64,000 nucleotides of DNA from Saccharicrinis sp963675435. Lineage in GTDB: Bacteria; Bacteroidota; Bacteroidia; Bacteroidales; Marinilabiliaceae. Of the stretch, positions 32,846-42,400 are shown piece after piece (within the stretch, counting starts at the first letter, position 1; the number at the start of each line of letters is the position of its first letter). The DNA is taken from NCBI GenBank assembly GCA_963675435.1, contig OY776216.1, positions 3,472,001 to 3,536,000 of the forward strand. Reading direction: 5' to 3'. Made by a program: the position numbers and the translations under genes. The notes beneath the pieces are model-generated. The model worked only from the letters and a program-made list of their open reading frames with translations, did no database searches and was not told the DNA's origin.

Positions 32846-35647
32846 TTACTGTAAATAGGATTTTAAATACTTACCTGTGTACGATTTCTCTACATTTAAT
32901 AAATCTTCCGGCTTTCCTTCAAAAATTACATAACCTCCTTTATCTCCACCTTCCGGACCTAAATCAATAATCCAGTCGGCTGATTTAATGACGTCCATGT
33001 TATGCTCAATGATGACCAGAGAATGTCCTTTTTCAATTAGTGCATCAAATGCTTTTAATAGCTTTTTAATATCATTAAAATGCAATCCGGTTGTTGGTTC
33101 ATCAAAGATAAACAGAGTAGGTTCCGCTTTTTCTTTGGCCAAAAACGAAGCCAACTTAACTCTCTGACTCTCACCTCCTGACAAAGTACTCGACGACTGC
33201 CCCATTTTTACATAACCCAAACCAACATCTGCTAATGGTTTTAATTTATTGACTATACGTTTTGCTGTGTTTTTATCATCTTCACCAAAAAATTCAATGG
33301 CTTGTTCTATGGTCATTTCAAGTATATCATGGATATTTTTTTCTCTGTATTTTACATCAAGAATATCCTCTTTAAACCTTTTCCCATTGCAACTTTCGCA
33401 AGTAAGTACAATATCAGCCATAAACTGCATTTCTATTTTTATTGTACCTTCTCCCTGACACTCTTCACATCTACCACCATCAATATTAAATGAAAAGTGA
33501 GATGCTTTATACCCATTAATTTTAGAAGCTTGTTGCTCAGCCATCAATTTTCGGATCTCATCATAAGCTTTAAGGTATGTAGCTGGATTTGAACGTGACG
33601 ACTTTCCTATCGGATTTTGATCTACAAACTCCACCTCTGTAACTTGCTCCACATCACCTTTTAACAAATCAAAAGCCCCGGTTTTATCTGCATATCCACC
33701 CAAACGTTTTTTTATTGCAGGATAAAAAATTGACTTTATAAGTGTAGATTTTCCTGATCCACTAACTCCGGTAATTACATTCATCACATTTAAAGGCACC
33801 TTTACACTGATGGCCTTTAGGTTATTTTCTCTGGCACCTATAACTTCAATATAATTGTTCCAGTTTCTTCGTGAACCGGGAACATCTATTTTTTCGTTAC
33901 CAAACAAGTACTGATAGGTTAAACTATCCTTTGCTTTGGCTTTTTTCTCTAACTTACCTTTAAAAACAATTTCTCCTCCTAACCTTCCTGCTCCCGGACC
34001 TATATCTACAATTTCATCTGCAGCCCGCATAATATCTTCGTCATGCTCTACCACAACCACTGTATTACCCAATGACTGCAATTGTTTTAATACTTTAATC
34101 AGCAAATCAGTATCACGGGAATGCAGTCCAATACTTGGTTCATCCAAAATATAAAGAGAACCCACCAATGTACTGCCCAATGATGTTGCCAGGTTTATAC
34201 GCTGACTTTCGCCTCCTGATAAAGTTGATGACAAACGATTTAAGGTTAGATATCCCAACCCTACTTCAAATAGAAAACGTAATCTGGTTGTGATCTCTCG
34301 TAATATACGTTTGGCAACCTGCTCATCGTGCACATCTAGTTTTAAATCATCGAAGAATGGCATCAATTCGGTAATAGGCATTAAAACCAAATCCGAAATA
34401 CTTTTACCTCCTACTTTAACCCAGCTAGCCTCTTTTTTTAACCTAGTTCCTCTACAGTCTGGACAAACTGTTTTACCCCTGTAACGGGATAACATCACCC
34501 TGTATTGAATTTTATATTGCTGTTCTTCAACATGTTTAAAAAAGGTATCTACACCATAAAAATACTCGTTACCCTTCCACAACAAGTCTCTTTCTTCATC
34601 TGTCAATTCATAATATGGCCTGTGAACTGGAAAATTAAACTGGTGTGCCGACGAAATCAATTGTTTCTTATACTCTCCCATTTTTTCACCTTTCCAGCAA
34701 GCCACAGCATCTTCAAATACCGAGAGTGTTTTATTAGGGATTACCAGATCTTCATCAATACCAATTACACTACCAAATCCTTCACATTTTGAACATGCAC
34801 CTACCGGATTATTAAAAGTGAACATGTGCTCCGTAGGCTCTTCAAACTGTATTCCATCTAACTCAAACTTGTTTGAAAAACGATGCGATTCAACAGCTTC
34901 TTTAGTATATATTTTAACCAAACACTCCCCTTTTCCTTCAAAAAAAGCAGTTTCAATGGAGTCTGCAAGTCTCGACAGATTGTCTTCTTCTTTTGATGCC
35001 GTTGCTCTGTCAATAACCAGAGTATATTGCGAACAATCTATTTCAGATTGATCATCTTTAATCAGATCTTCAATCTTTAAAAATTGATCTTCGTGCTCAA
35101 CTCTAACAAAACCCTGTTTTAATAATACTTCTAAATGAGCTTTACAGGTTCTGTCTTCTGGCACTATAATATCTGACAGAATTACTAATTTAGTTTTATC
35201 ATCATATTGGGTGATATGATTCACAACATCAGAAACATAATGACGTTTAACTTCATTCCCCGATACCGGAGAAAGCGTTTTTCCTACTCTTGCAAATAAT
35301 AATTTAAGATAATCGTATATCTCTGTTGAAGTCCCCACTGTTGATCTTGGGTTTCGCGTATTTACCTTTTGCTCAATAGCAATTGCTGGTGGAATACCTT
35401 TAATAAAATCAACATCAGGTTTATCTATTCTGCCAAGAAACTGACGTGCATATGAACTCAAGCTTTCCACATATCTACGCTGTCCTTCGGCATAAAGTGT
35501 ATCAAATGCTAATGACGATTTTCCAGAACCTGAAACTCCTGTTATTACGATAAATTTATTTCTGGGCAACTCAAGATCAATACCTTTTAAGTTATGAACT
35601 CTTGCCCCTTTTATTTGTATTGTTTTTAATGCAGAATTTTCAGCCAT
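32846..35647 (-). CDS. uvrA: Excinuclease ABC subunit A
   Basis: DNA damage sensor of nucleotide excision repair; dimeric ATPase that loads UvrB. It has 933 residues, typical length. The first ABC module has ITGVSGSGKSSLAFDTLY (about 34-51), FIKGIPPAIAIEQ and LSGGESQR. A zinc module has CSKCEGFGS and later CPDCRGTR. The second module has GVSGSGKSTLIKS near 630, the zinc pairs CEECQGEG and CESCNGKR, a second STLSGGESQRVKL and FIFDEPTTGLH. All nucleotide sites are intact. It is monocistronic, reading towards the DUF6266 gene. Confidence 0.98.
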   Translation of the reverse strand: MAENSALKTIQIKGARVHNLKGIDLELPRNKFIVITGVSGSGKSSLAFDTLYAEGQRRYVESLSSYARQFLGRIDKPDVDFIKGIPPAIAIEQKVNTRNPRSTVGTSTEIYDYLKLLFARVGKTLSPVSGNEVKRHYVSDVVNHITQYDDKTKLVILSDIIVPEDRTCKAHLEVLLKQGFVRVEHEDQFLKIEDLIKDDQSEIDCSQYTLVIDRATASKEEDNLSRLADSIETAFFEGKGECLVKIYTKEAVESHRFSNKFELDGIQFEEPTEHMFTFNNPVGACSKCEGFGSVIGIDEDLVIPNKTLSVFEDAVACWKGEKMGEYKKQLISSAHQFNFPVHRPYYELTDEERDLLWKGNEYFYGVDTFFKHVEEQQYKIQYRVMLSRYRGKTVCPDCRGTRLKKEASWVKVGGKSISDLVLMPITELMPFFDDLKLDVHDEQVAKRILREITTRLRFLFEVGLGYLTLNRLSSTLSGGESQRINLATSLGSTLVGSLYILDEPSIGLHSRDTDLLIKVLKQLQSLGNTVVVVEHDEDIMRAADEIVDIGPGAGRLGGEIVFKGKLEKKAKAKDSLTYQYLFGNEKIDVPGSRRNWNNYIEVIGARENNLKAISVKVPLNVMNVITGVSGSGKSTLIKSIFYPAIKKRLGGYADKTGAFDLLKGDVEQVTEVEFVDQNPIGKSSRSNPATYLKAYDEIRKLMAEQQASKINGYKASHFSFNIDGGRCEECQGEGTIKIEMQFMADIVLTCESCNGKRFKEDILDVKYREKNIHDILEMTIEQAIEFFGEDDKNTAKRIVNKLKPLADVGLGYVKMGQSSSTLSGGESQRVKLASFLAKEKAEPTLFIFDEPTTGLHFNDIKKLLKAFDALIEKGHSLVIIEHNMDVIKSADWIIDLGPEGGDKGGYVIFEGKPEDLLNVEKSYTGKYLKSYLQ

Positions 35648-35668
35648 ATAGCAAATCTATTAAGGTCA

Positions 35669-35676
35669 CAAATATA
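35669..35676 (-). promoter_or_regulatory. Possible -7 box of uvrA
   Basis: Minus-strand TATATTTG fits TAnnTTTG and would give a leader of about 15 bases. No good -33 partner is seen, so this is weak. Confidence 0.3.
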
Positions 35677-35686
35677 TTAAATAGCT

Positions 35687-35733
35687 AAAAAAAAGCCTTG
35701 TTTATATATCATGAATTATATAAACAAGGCTTA
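35687..35733 (-). terminator. Terminator of the arsenic operon
   Basis: AAGCCTTGTTTATATA and its exact complement form a 16-bp stem around an eight-base loop; an eight-T run follows on the minus strand. It lies 190 bases after acr3. Confidence 0.88.
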
Positions 35734-35922
35734 CTTATTATTGTTTCTTTACACAACTGTCTTAAATAGAAAAAGATTCCAACTCTTTAGCTGAATCATA
35801 AAATAGTTTTATTTTTTCCTTTTTTGGATCAAGCTAAAAAAGCAAGGCTGGTCTGAGTGAAACGCCAATTATAAGAAATTTTTTAAAAAACTATGTTTTT
35901 TTGAGATGTATTCTACTTCAGA

Positions 35923-36954
35923 CTAATATTTCCATTTGTTAGCTAATTTTACCAATGATAACATTACGGGTACTTCAACCAAAACGCCTACAACTGTTAC
36001 AAGTGCAGCCGGACTTTGTAAACCAAACAAGGCAATGGCTACAGCAACAGCTAACTCAAAAAAGTTACTTGCACCAATCATAGCTGCAGGTGAACAAATG
36101 GCATGCGGTAATTTTAATTTTCTACCTCCAAACCAGGCTATAAAAAAGATAAAATAGGTCTGTATTATTAAAGGTATTGCTACCAACAATATAATAAACG
36201 GATTATTAGTTATGGTAAATCCCTGAAAAGCAAAAAGGAGTATCAGTGTTAGTAACAATGCAACTATTGAAACCGGCTTAAACTTTGGTAAAAACACTAA
36301 TTTAAACCATTCCTCACCTTTCTTTTTTATCAAATATTTGTTTGTTATATACCCGGCTAATAAAGGAATCACAACAAATACAACCACACTAGTTACTAAA
36401 GTTTCATATGGTACATGAACATTTGTTATACCTAATAACAAGCCCACAATTGGAACAAATGCCACTAATATAATCAGGTCATTTACACTCACTTGTACTA
36501 ATGTGTAATTGGGATCTCCATCGGTAAGGTAACTCCAAACAAATACCATTGCAGTACAAGGAGCTGCGCCTAACAAAATAGCGCCGGCAATATACTCTCC
36601 TGCAAACTCAGGGCTTATATATGCAGCATATAATTTTGTAAAAAATATCCATGCAAAAAATGCCATTGTAAAAGGCTTTATCAACCAGTTTATGATTAAT
36701 GTAAGAACCAATCCCTTGGGTTTTTTGCCTACATTTTTAATGCTCGAAAAATCAATTTGTAGCATCATTGGGTAAATCATAAACCAAACAAGAATTGCTA
36801 CCGGAATATTTACATTAAACAATTCCAGATTACTAATAACCTGAACAGTGCCACCTAAAAAATTACCTATTACAATTCCTCCGGCAATGCAAATAATCAC
36901 CCATAAAGAAAGGTACTTTTCAAAAAAGCCTATTCTCTTTATTTCCTGCTCCAT
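35923..36954 (-). CDS. acr3: Arsenite efflux carrier, ACR3 family
   Basis: Inner-membrane carrier of 343 residues that expels arsenite using the proton gradient. About ten hydrophobic segments are visible. The conserved Cys of TM4 is in LLGAAPCTAMVFVWS (near residue 131), and the TM9 region reads SPAAMIGASNFFELAVAVA. The N-terminal WVIICIAGGIVIGN is typical. It follows arsC by 6 bases, so both are in one transcript with arsR. Length and motifs are normal. Confidence 0.95.
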   Translation of the reverse strand: MEQEIKRIGFFEKYLSLWVIICIAGGIVIGNFLGGTVQVISNLELFNVNIPVAILVWFMIYPMMLQIDFSSIKNVGKKPKGLVLTLIINWLIKPFTMAFFAWIFFTKLYAAYISPEFAGEYIAGAILLGAAPCTAMVFVWSYLTDGDPNYTLVQVSVNDLIILVAFVPIVGLLLGITNVHVPYETLVTSVVVFVVIPLLAGYITNKYLIKKKGEEWFKLVFLPKFKPVSIVALLLTLILLFAFQGFTITNNPFIILLVAIPLIIQTYFIFFIAWFGGRKLKLPHAICSPAAMIGASNFFELAVAVAIALFGLQSPAALVTVVGVLVEVPVMLSLVKLANKWKY

Positions 36955-36960
36955 GCTATA

Positions 36961-37386
36961 TTATAACTGAGGTTTAACTTCTTCTGTATAAAATTTATAG
37001 AAGCCTTCTTTAATTTCATCTCGAACACGGATAAATTCACTCCAAATAAATTCGTCGGTACCTGTTGCATGAGAAGGATCATCGAATCCGATATGTAATC
37101 TTTTCTTTACTTTACCTGTAAATGCAGGACAAGATTCATTGGCACCACCACACACAGTAATTACGAAATCCCATTCGTCATTTAAATATTTTTGAACAGA
37201 ATCAGATGTATGACCACTAATATCAAGACCTATTTCGGCCATTGCTTTCACTGCATTCTGGTTTAACTTACCTGATGCTTCTGTACCTGCAGAACATACC
37301 ATAATATTTTCGTCAAACGATTGTAAAAAACCATGAGCCATTTGACTTCTACAACTATTACCTGTACACAATACTAAAATTTTCAT
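36961..37386 (-). CDS. arsC: Arsenate reductase, low-molecular-weight phosphatase (thioredoxin) type
   Basis: Reduces arsenate to arsenite, which ACR3 then exports. The preferred start is the ATG at 37386 (MKILVLCTGNSCRSQMAHGF); an ATG nine codons upstream would add a non-conserved tail. The product is 141 residues. The CX5R phosphate loop is CTGNSCR, with the catalytic Cys near residue 7, and the resolving pair is VCGGANESCP (two Cys seven apart). Electrons would come from thioredoxin. It lies in the operon arsR-arsC-acr3. Confidence 0.95.
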   Translation of the reverse strand: MKILVLCTGNSCRSQMAHGFLQSFDENIMVCSAGTEASGKLNQNAVKAMAEIGLDISGHTSDSVQKYLNDEWDFVITVCGGANESCPAFTGKVKKRLHIGFDDPSHATGTDEFIWSEFIRVRDEIKEGFYKFYTEEVKPQL

Positions 37387-37419
37387 ATATTTATTTTTAC
37401 TTTCAATTGCCATATGGAA

Positions 37420-37580
37420 CTCTCAAGAAAATTTAATCATCCTCCTGTATGAAAAATTGGATAATTAAATTTTACATGGTCGTTTCATATGTTTAAATTT
37501 ATTTTTAATTGCCTTATAAAACTCACCATGTTAATCGTCCTCTAGTATGAGAAGTCTTTCTCATGGCTCGTTTCATCTAC
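37420..37580 (-). repeat. Tandem diverged duplication between arsR and arsC
   Basis: Two units of roughly 80 bp share AATC(A/G)TCCTC, GTATGA(A/G)AA and CATGG..CGTTTCAT in the same order. On the minus strand each unit opens with ATGAAACGA, giving mini-ORFs of 16 codons (MKRAMRKTSHTRGRLTW) and 6 codons (MKRPCKI-like). They could be a leader or RNA structure controlling arsC, or a neutral duplication. Confidence 0.45.
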
Positions 37581-37595
37581 TTATAATTTAGTTAT

Positions 37596-37934
37596 TTATT
37601 CACATTTTACAGCATTACAACTTGTCTCCAATGTTTTATAAAACACCTGGAATATTGTATTTAGCTCTTCAATTTTACATGGATTCAAACAATATTTGGT
37701 TTTAACACCATCAATAGTTCCTTTAATTAATCCAACCTCCTTTAGTTCCTTAATATGCTGATTCACCGTTGTTCGGCTTAGAGGTAACTCTTCAGAAATG
37801 TCTCCGGTGATACATGTTTCCTGACCGGCCAGATACTGCAGTATCTTCAAGCGTGCAGGATGAGATAAGGCCTTAAACAGTTCAGCACTTACAATCAATT
37901 CTTCACTAAATAAATCAGACTTTGCTTTTACCAT
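37596..37934 (-). CDS. arsR: ArsR-family metalloregulator
   Basis: A 112-residue winged-helix repressor. The N-terminal helix SAELFKALSHPARLKILQYLAG and the recognition region LPLSRTTVNQHIKELKEVGLIKG are clear. Cysteines lie at CITGD in the middle and at CLNPC, SCNAVKC near the C-terminus; the last are good candidates for arsenite binding. It should release its operator when arsenite appears. It leads the arsenic operon. Confidence 0.93.
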   Translation of the reverse strand: MVKAKSDLFSEELIVSAELFKALSHPARLKILQYLAGQETCITGDISEELPLSRTTVNQHIKELKEVGLIKGTIDGVKTKYCLNPCKIEELNTIFQVFYKTLETSCNAVKCE

Positions 37935-37985
37935 ACGTTTCTTTTTTAAACAAAAGCTCCATATTTACTTCTGCTTATTATGACG

Positions 37986-38020
37986 CAAATATACGTCACT
38001 ACAAGTCAAAAGCGACGTAT
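37986..38020 (-). promoter_or_regulatory. Promoter and ArsR operator of the arsenic operon
   Basis: The minus-strand box TATATTTG (37986-37993) fits TAnnTTTG. It overlaps one arm of an inverted repeat ATACGTC (37991-37997) / GACGTAT (38014-38020). Repressor binding there would block the promoter. No perfect -33 box is found. Confidence 0.5.
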
Positions 38021-38117
38021 AAATACGTTAAGTTAATATTAAATTTTACAGAAATCTAATTAAGGAGAGATGGAATATTTTATAACTAATTAAGATAAAA
38101 AAACACTAAAGACTAAG

Positions 38118-38699
38118 CTAATCTTCAACCTTAATATTGTACTTAAACAATAAACCCACTACATTTTGTTTAGAAAACACCGTTTTATTGATTTTATTGG
38201 ATTCCGGGTCAATAGTAAAATTATATGCTGTAGACATTTGGGCTTTCTCCAGATTACTTCTTTCAAACACAGCTCCTGAAAGATCGCATTCCTTAAAAAC
38301 AGATCCGGATAAATCAGTTTCCACAAAATCGGTTTGAATTAAACGGCATTTTGTAAATACTGTATTTTTGATTTTTAATTGATAAAAAGAACTGTAATCT
38401 AATATGCAATCGTTAAATGAAAAACTTAAAGAGAAATTATTGCAATCACTAAACTGCACACCTAACAACTTACAATTGTTGAATTTAACATCTCTAAATG
38501 CTGTATCAGTTAAAACAACATTCGACATATTGCAATTAACAAATTCACAATCGGTAAAGATGAATAAACTCAAATTGTATTCAGAAAAATCACAATTCTT
38601 AAACATACAATCTTCATATTCACCTTTAACCAGTTCTGATTGATCTACAAAATTCTCAGAAACAATATATTCAGACATACCAATAGTAATCTTAATCAA
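38118..38699 (-). CDS. Pentapeptide-repeat protein
   Basis: A 193-residue protein made largely of A(D/N)LxX-like five-residue units that form a right-handed beta-helix: CMFKNCDFSEYNLSLFIFTD, CEFVNCNMSNVVLTDTAF, FVETDLSGSVFKECDLSGAVF. Many units place Cys at the inner positions. Some relatives (Qnr) protect gyrase from quinolones, which is not inferable here. It lies 43 bases downstream of the efflux operon and could be its last gene. Confidence 0.85.
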   Translation of the reverse strand: MIKITIGMSEYIVSENFVDQSELVKGEYEDCMFKNCDFSEYNLSLFIFTDCEFVNCNMSNVVLTDTAFRDVKFNNCKLLGVQFSDCNNFSLSFSFNDCILDYSSFYQLKIKNTVFTKCRLIQTDFVETDLSGSVFKECDLSGAVFERSNLEKAQMSTAYNFTIDPESNKINKTVFSKQNVVGLLFKYNIKVED

Positions 38700-38742
38700 T
38701 AACTTTAAATGTTGCTAAAATACATTTTCGTTTTACGATATC

Positions 38743-39435
38743 CTACTTTATAAAGCGTTCTCGTTTCTGCAGATTTATTAAACCCCATAAAATTGCTACA
38801 ATTGAGGCGGATACAATAATCAATTTATTTTGAAAAATAATATTGCTATAAATCATTTCACTAACACCACTGGGTAAATCAAACGGATTTAAAAATACAT
38901 TCCATTTTGAAGTACCTAATGATAAATGCAGAAACCAAAATACCAATCCAACGATAACCATTAGTACGGCTGAACCATTACCATTTTTTACCAAAGTACT
39001 GAATAAGAAACCTAGCGTTCCAAAGAAAACAATCACAAAAATCAGATGAAAACTTAATTTAAAAACAGGTAATTCTACCAGAATATAACTGTTTAAAAAG
39101 GAAAAGATTACCATCATTACGTATACCATTATAAAAATAATGAGTAAACGCATTAACCAAACCTTATATCGATAGTTTGGGATACCAAATAGTATTTCCA
39201 GGATACGGGCATCTTCGTCATTTTGAATACCAAAAGTAGTTGGAAAAAAAACCAGTAATATACCCGGAAATATCAATTGATAATAAGCACTGCTTAATTC
39301 AATGGTACTATCCGAAAATATGGCTATTGTGGTAATTAATAAATAAAAAAGCACGGAAGCACCTAAAAAATAGATAAACTTATTACCAAAAATAATTTTT
39401 AGATTATATTTTACCAGACGAATTGTATTATTCAT
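38743..39435 (-). CDS. ABC-2 type transporter permease
   Basis: A 230-residue inner-membrane protein with six hydrophobic segments (about 20-40, 52-70, 93-113, 123-143, 150-168, 195-215). The start resembles ABC-2 permeases (IRLVKYNLKIIFGNKF, then FGIQNDEDARILEILFGIPNYRY in the first loop, like GldF-type proteins). It follows the RND-ABC fusion gene by 34 bases. It most probably pairs with the ATPase domain of that fusion, because no other ATPase lies nearby on this side. Confidence 0.8.
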   Translation of the reverse strand: MNNTIRLVKYNLKIIFGNKFIYFLGASVLFYLLITTIAIFSDSTIELSSAYYQLIFPGILLVFFPTTFGIQNDEDARILEILFGIPNYRYKVWLMRLLIIFIMVYVMMVIFSFLNSYILVELPVFKLSFHLIFVIVFFGTLGFLFSTLVKNGNGSAVLMVIVGLVFWFLHLSLGTSKWNVFLNPFDLPSGVSEMIYSNIIFQNKLIIVSASIVAILWGLINLQKRERFIK

Positions 39436-39469
39436 TTTTGTTTATTTAATCATTTAATAAGCGCCTACT

Positions 39470-42400
39470 TTAATTAGTTCGCAATAACCATAAATATGAG
39501 TCTTCAAGGCTTGACGAAACAGATTGTGCCTCTGGTACTGGTTGTTCCTGCGACAACACCCTTACCGTAATCATATCTCCACGACCAATATGATGTACTA
39601 CCTGATATTCCTTATTAATCCTGCTAAAATCACTAGCAGGTACATCAAAAACCCAAACCTTACCTTGCGTTACTTCCGATAACTCCTTTGGTTCTCCCCA
39701 ATACTTTAATTCACCTTTTCTCATTACCGCAACCTGATTACACGAACTTGAAATATCTTCGATAATATGCGTTGAAAATATAACAATTCTATCGCGACTC
39801 AATTCCACCAATAGGTTTCTGAATCGGATTCTTTCTCTTGGGTCAAGTCCTGCAGTAGGTTCATCCACCACTAATATTCGGGGTAAATGCAACATGATTT
39901 GTGCTATACCAATACGCTGCTTCATACCTCCTGAAAATGAACCAATTTCTTTATCCTTTTTTTCCCACATATGTACCGCCTTTAATACATACTCCACACG
40001 TTGATATCGTTCTTCTGTATTTTTTAAACCTTTCAGCAATGCCATATAATCCAGAAACTCAAATGAGGTCATATTATCATACGACCCGAACTCTTGAGGT
40101 AGATAACCAATTAATCCCTGAAGCTCTTCCCTGTATTTATTGGTATCATAACCATTTACAAAAATCTTCCCATAACTTTGATCCAGTATACCACAAATAA
40201 TACGCATTATTGTAGTTTTACCAGCTCCATTAGGCCCCAATAGTCCAATCATTCCACTGTGCATGGTAAAAGAAAGTCCTTTTACTGCCTTAAAGGGTTG
40301 TTTTCGACTACCGATAACCGGAATAGAACGAACCATTAAATACCAGCTCCTGCGTATTCCGGCAAAACGACCTTTCAATCTTTCCACATTAATATTTTCA
40401 GAAATTAACCTGTTTCCTGTGTTATAAATGAATAAACCTAAATACCAAATTCCTCCTAAAACTATAGAGGTAGCTAAACTATCAAACTTATAGGCAAATA
40501 ACCCCATAACTATAACAGGATATACCCATAGCACTATTTTTTCAAGGATACCTCTCTTTGCAATAAGTTTTGCGAAAAATGAGTTTAATCCCGGCCAGCT
40601 TCTTAAATATGCGATATACGATAACAAAGAAAAATATCCAACAAACAAATACACAAAAGCCCACAAACCTGATTCCAGATAAAACCAATTCATCCAAATC
40701 AAAAAGCCAAACAATGGTATTTGCCAAATGAGTCCTTCTAAATAACTCTTTGATGTCTTTTTACCTCTTTCTCTCAGTCCATATTCTTTAGCCATTTTCC
40801 ATTCCCTAATGAAACGGTTATCTCTGTCGTAAACTTTAACTACATTTTGTAGTTTAATGGTAATCCTCTCATCTTCTTTAATTAATGTGGTACTGGCTCT
40901 TCTTAAACTATACAACACAAAATACATGATAGCAGGAATTCCAACAATGAATCCAAAATACTCAACTAACTTCCATACCAGAGAGTGGTTAAACACTATT
41001 TGTATCAGTACAATTCCTAAAGCCCAAAGCGTATATATAATCAATTTATAGATCCAGTTTAATCCTCTTATCCATTTTAAGGCATTTTCTAACCCAAAGC
41101 TAAATGTTGGAATAAAAACCAGAGTTAATAAGGTACTTACCAATAAGCCTCCCACCACAGTAATAGCAAATGGAGCCCCTAAACTTCCAACATATTCCGA
41201 TTTTCCTAATGCTAAAGGAAGCATGGCAATAATTGTTGTTGATGCCGTAATTAAGATAGGTCGAACACGAGAAATCCCGGCCTGCAATAAGGCTCTGGAG
41301 TGTCGCATTCCCTGTTTTCGCAGTATATTGGAGTAATCAATTAAAATAATTCCATTATTAACAACAATTCCAAGTAGTATTAAGAATCCGATTAAAGAAT
41401 TCATATTAAATAAGGAATTACCTGTAAATATTAATCCTAAAAATGAACCAATTGCTGCCAAGGGTATTGAAAACAACATTACAAAAGGCGTTACAAAAGA
41501 TTCAAAAACAGAAGCCAGAATCATTAAAATTAACAGAAAGGCAGTTCCTATTAAGAATTTAAATTCCTCAAACTGATCTTCTTCATGTATTACTTCGATG
41601 GCTGTACCAGATGGTAAATTAACTTCAGCAACCAAGTCATCAATATCAGATCGGGCTTGCTCCAATAAATCTTTTGAATCATTTACCTCTTCACTAAAAG
41701 CATAGGTAATCGTGATTTCCTTTTGCTGATTTACCCTTAAAATCTCACTTCGTCCTGAAGCATAAATAATATCAGAAAAATCATTCAATGCAACCAGATT
41801 TCCGGTATTGGATTGGACATTTAACTCCTTTAAATCATCATATGTTTTTGCCGGACTTTCTTCTTCTTCTTCAGGAGTATTTGTTTTTATAACAATGTCG
41901 TATTCTTCATTATCAATCTTTAAAACACCTCCTGAACTCACCTCATTTTGAAAAACACTTAATTCGGAAAGTACGTTTTGAGGTGTTACGCCATACATAC
42001 TCATCAATCCGGGGTTGAAGTCCAAATGCACTTCCGGACGAGGTGAACTTGCACTAACAATTACATAATTTAAATCCTCAATATTGTCTTCAAGAATGTA
42101 TTTTATGTCTTCTGCAAGCAACAACATTTTGTCAAAATTCTCCCCTTTAATTACCACGGATTCATTTTGCTGACCTATGCCGAACATCCCCATTAAATTC
42201 ATACCGGGATTGGCACCAAATCCACCACTGCCCCCTCCGCCACCGGATTGTCCTGTACTTCCTTGTTCTAATACTATTTCAGAATCTTCAAACCCATATA
42301 GTTTACTTTGGATATCCGCTTTAATTTCGCCCAATGAACGATCTGATTCTTTCTTATAATCTTCTTTTAATTGAACCGTAAGACTTGCTTTTTCTTCATA

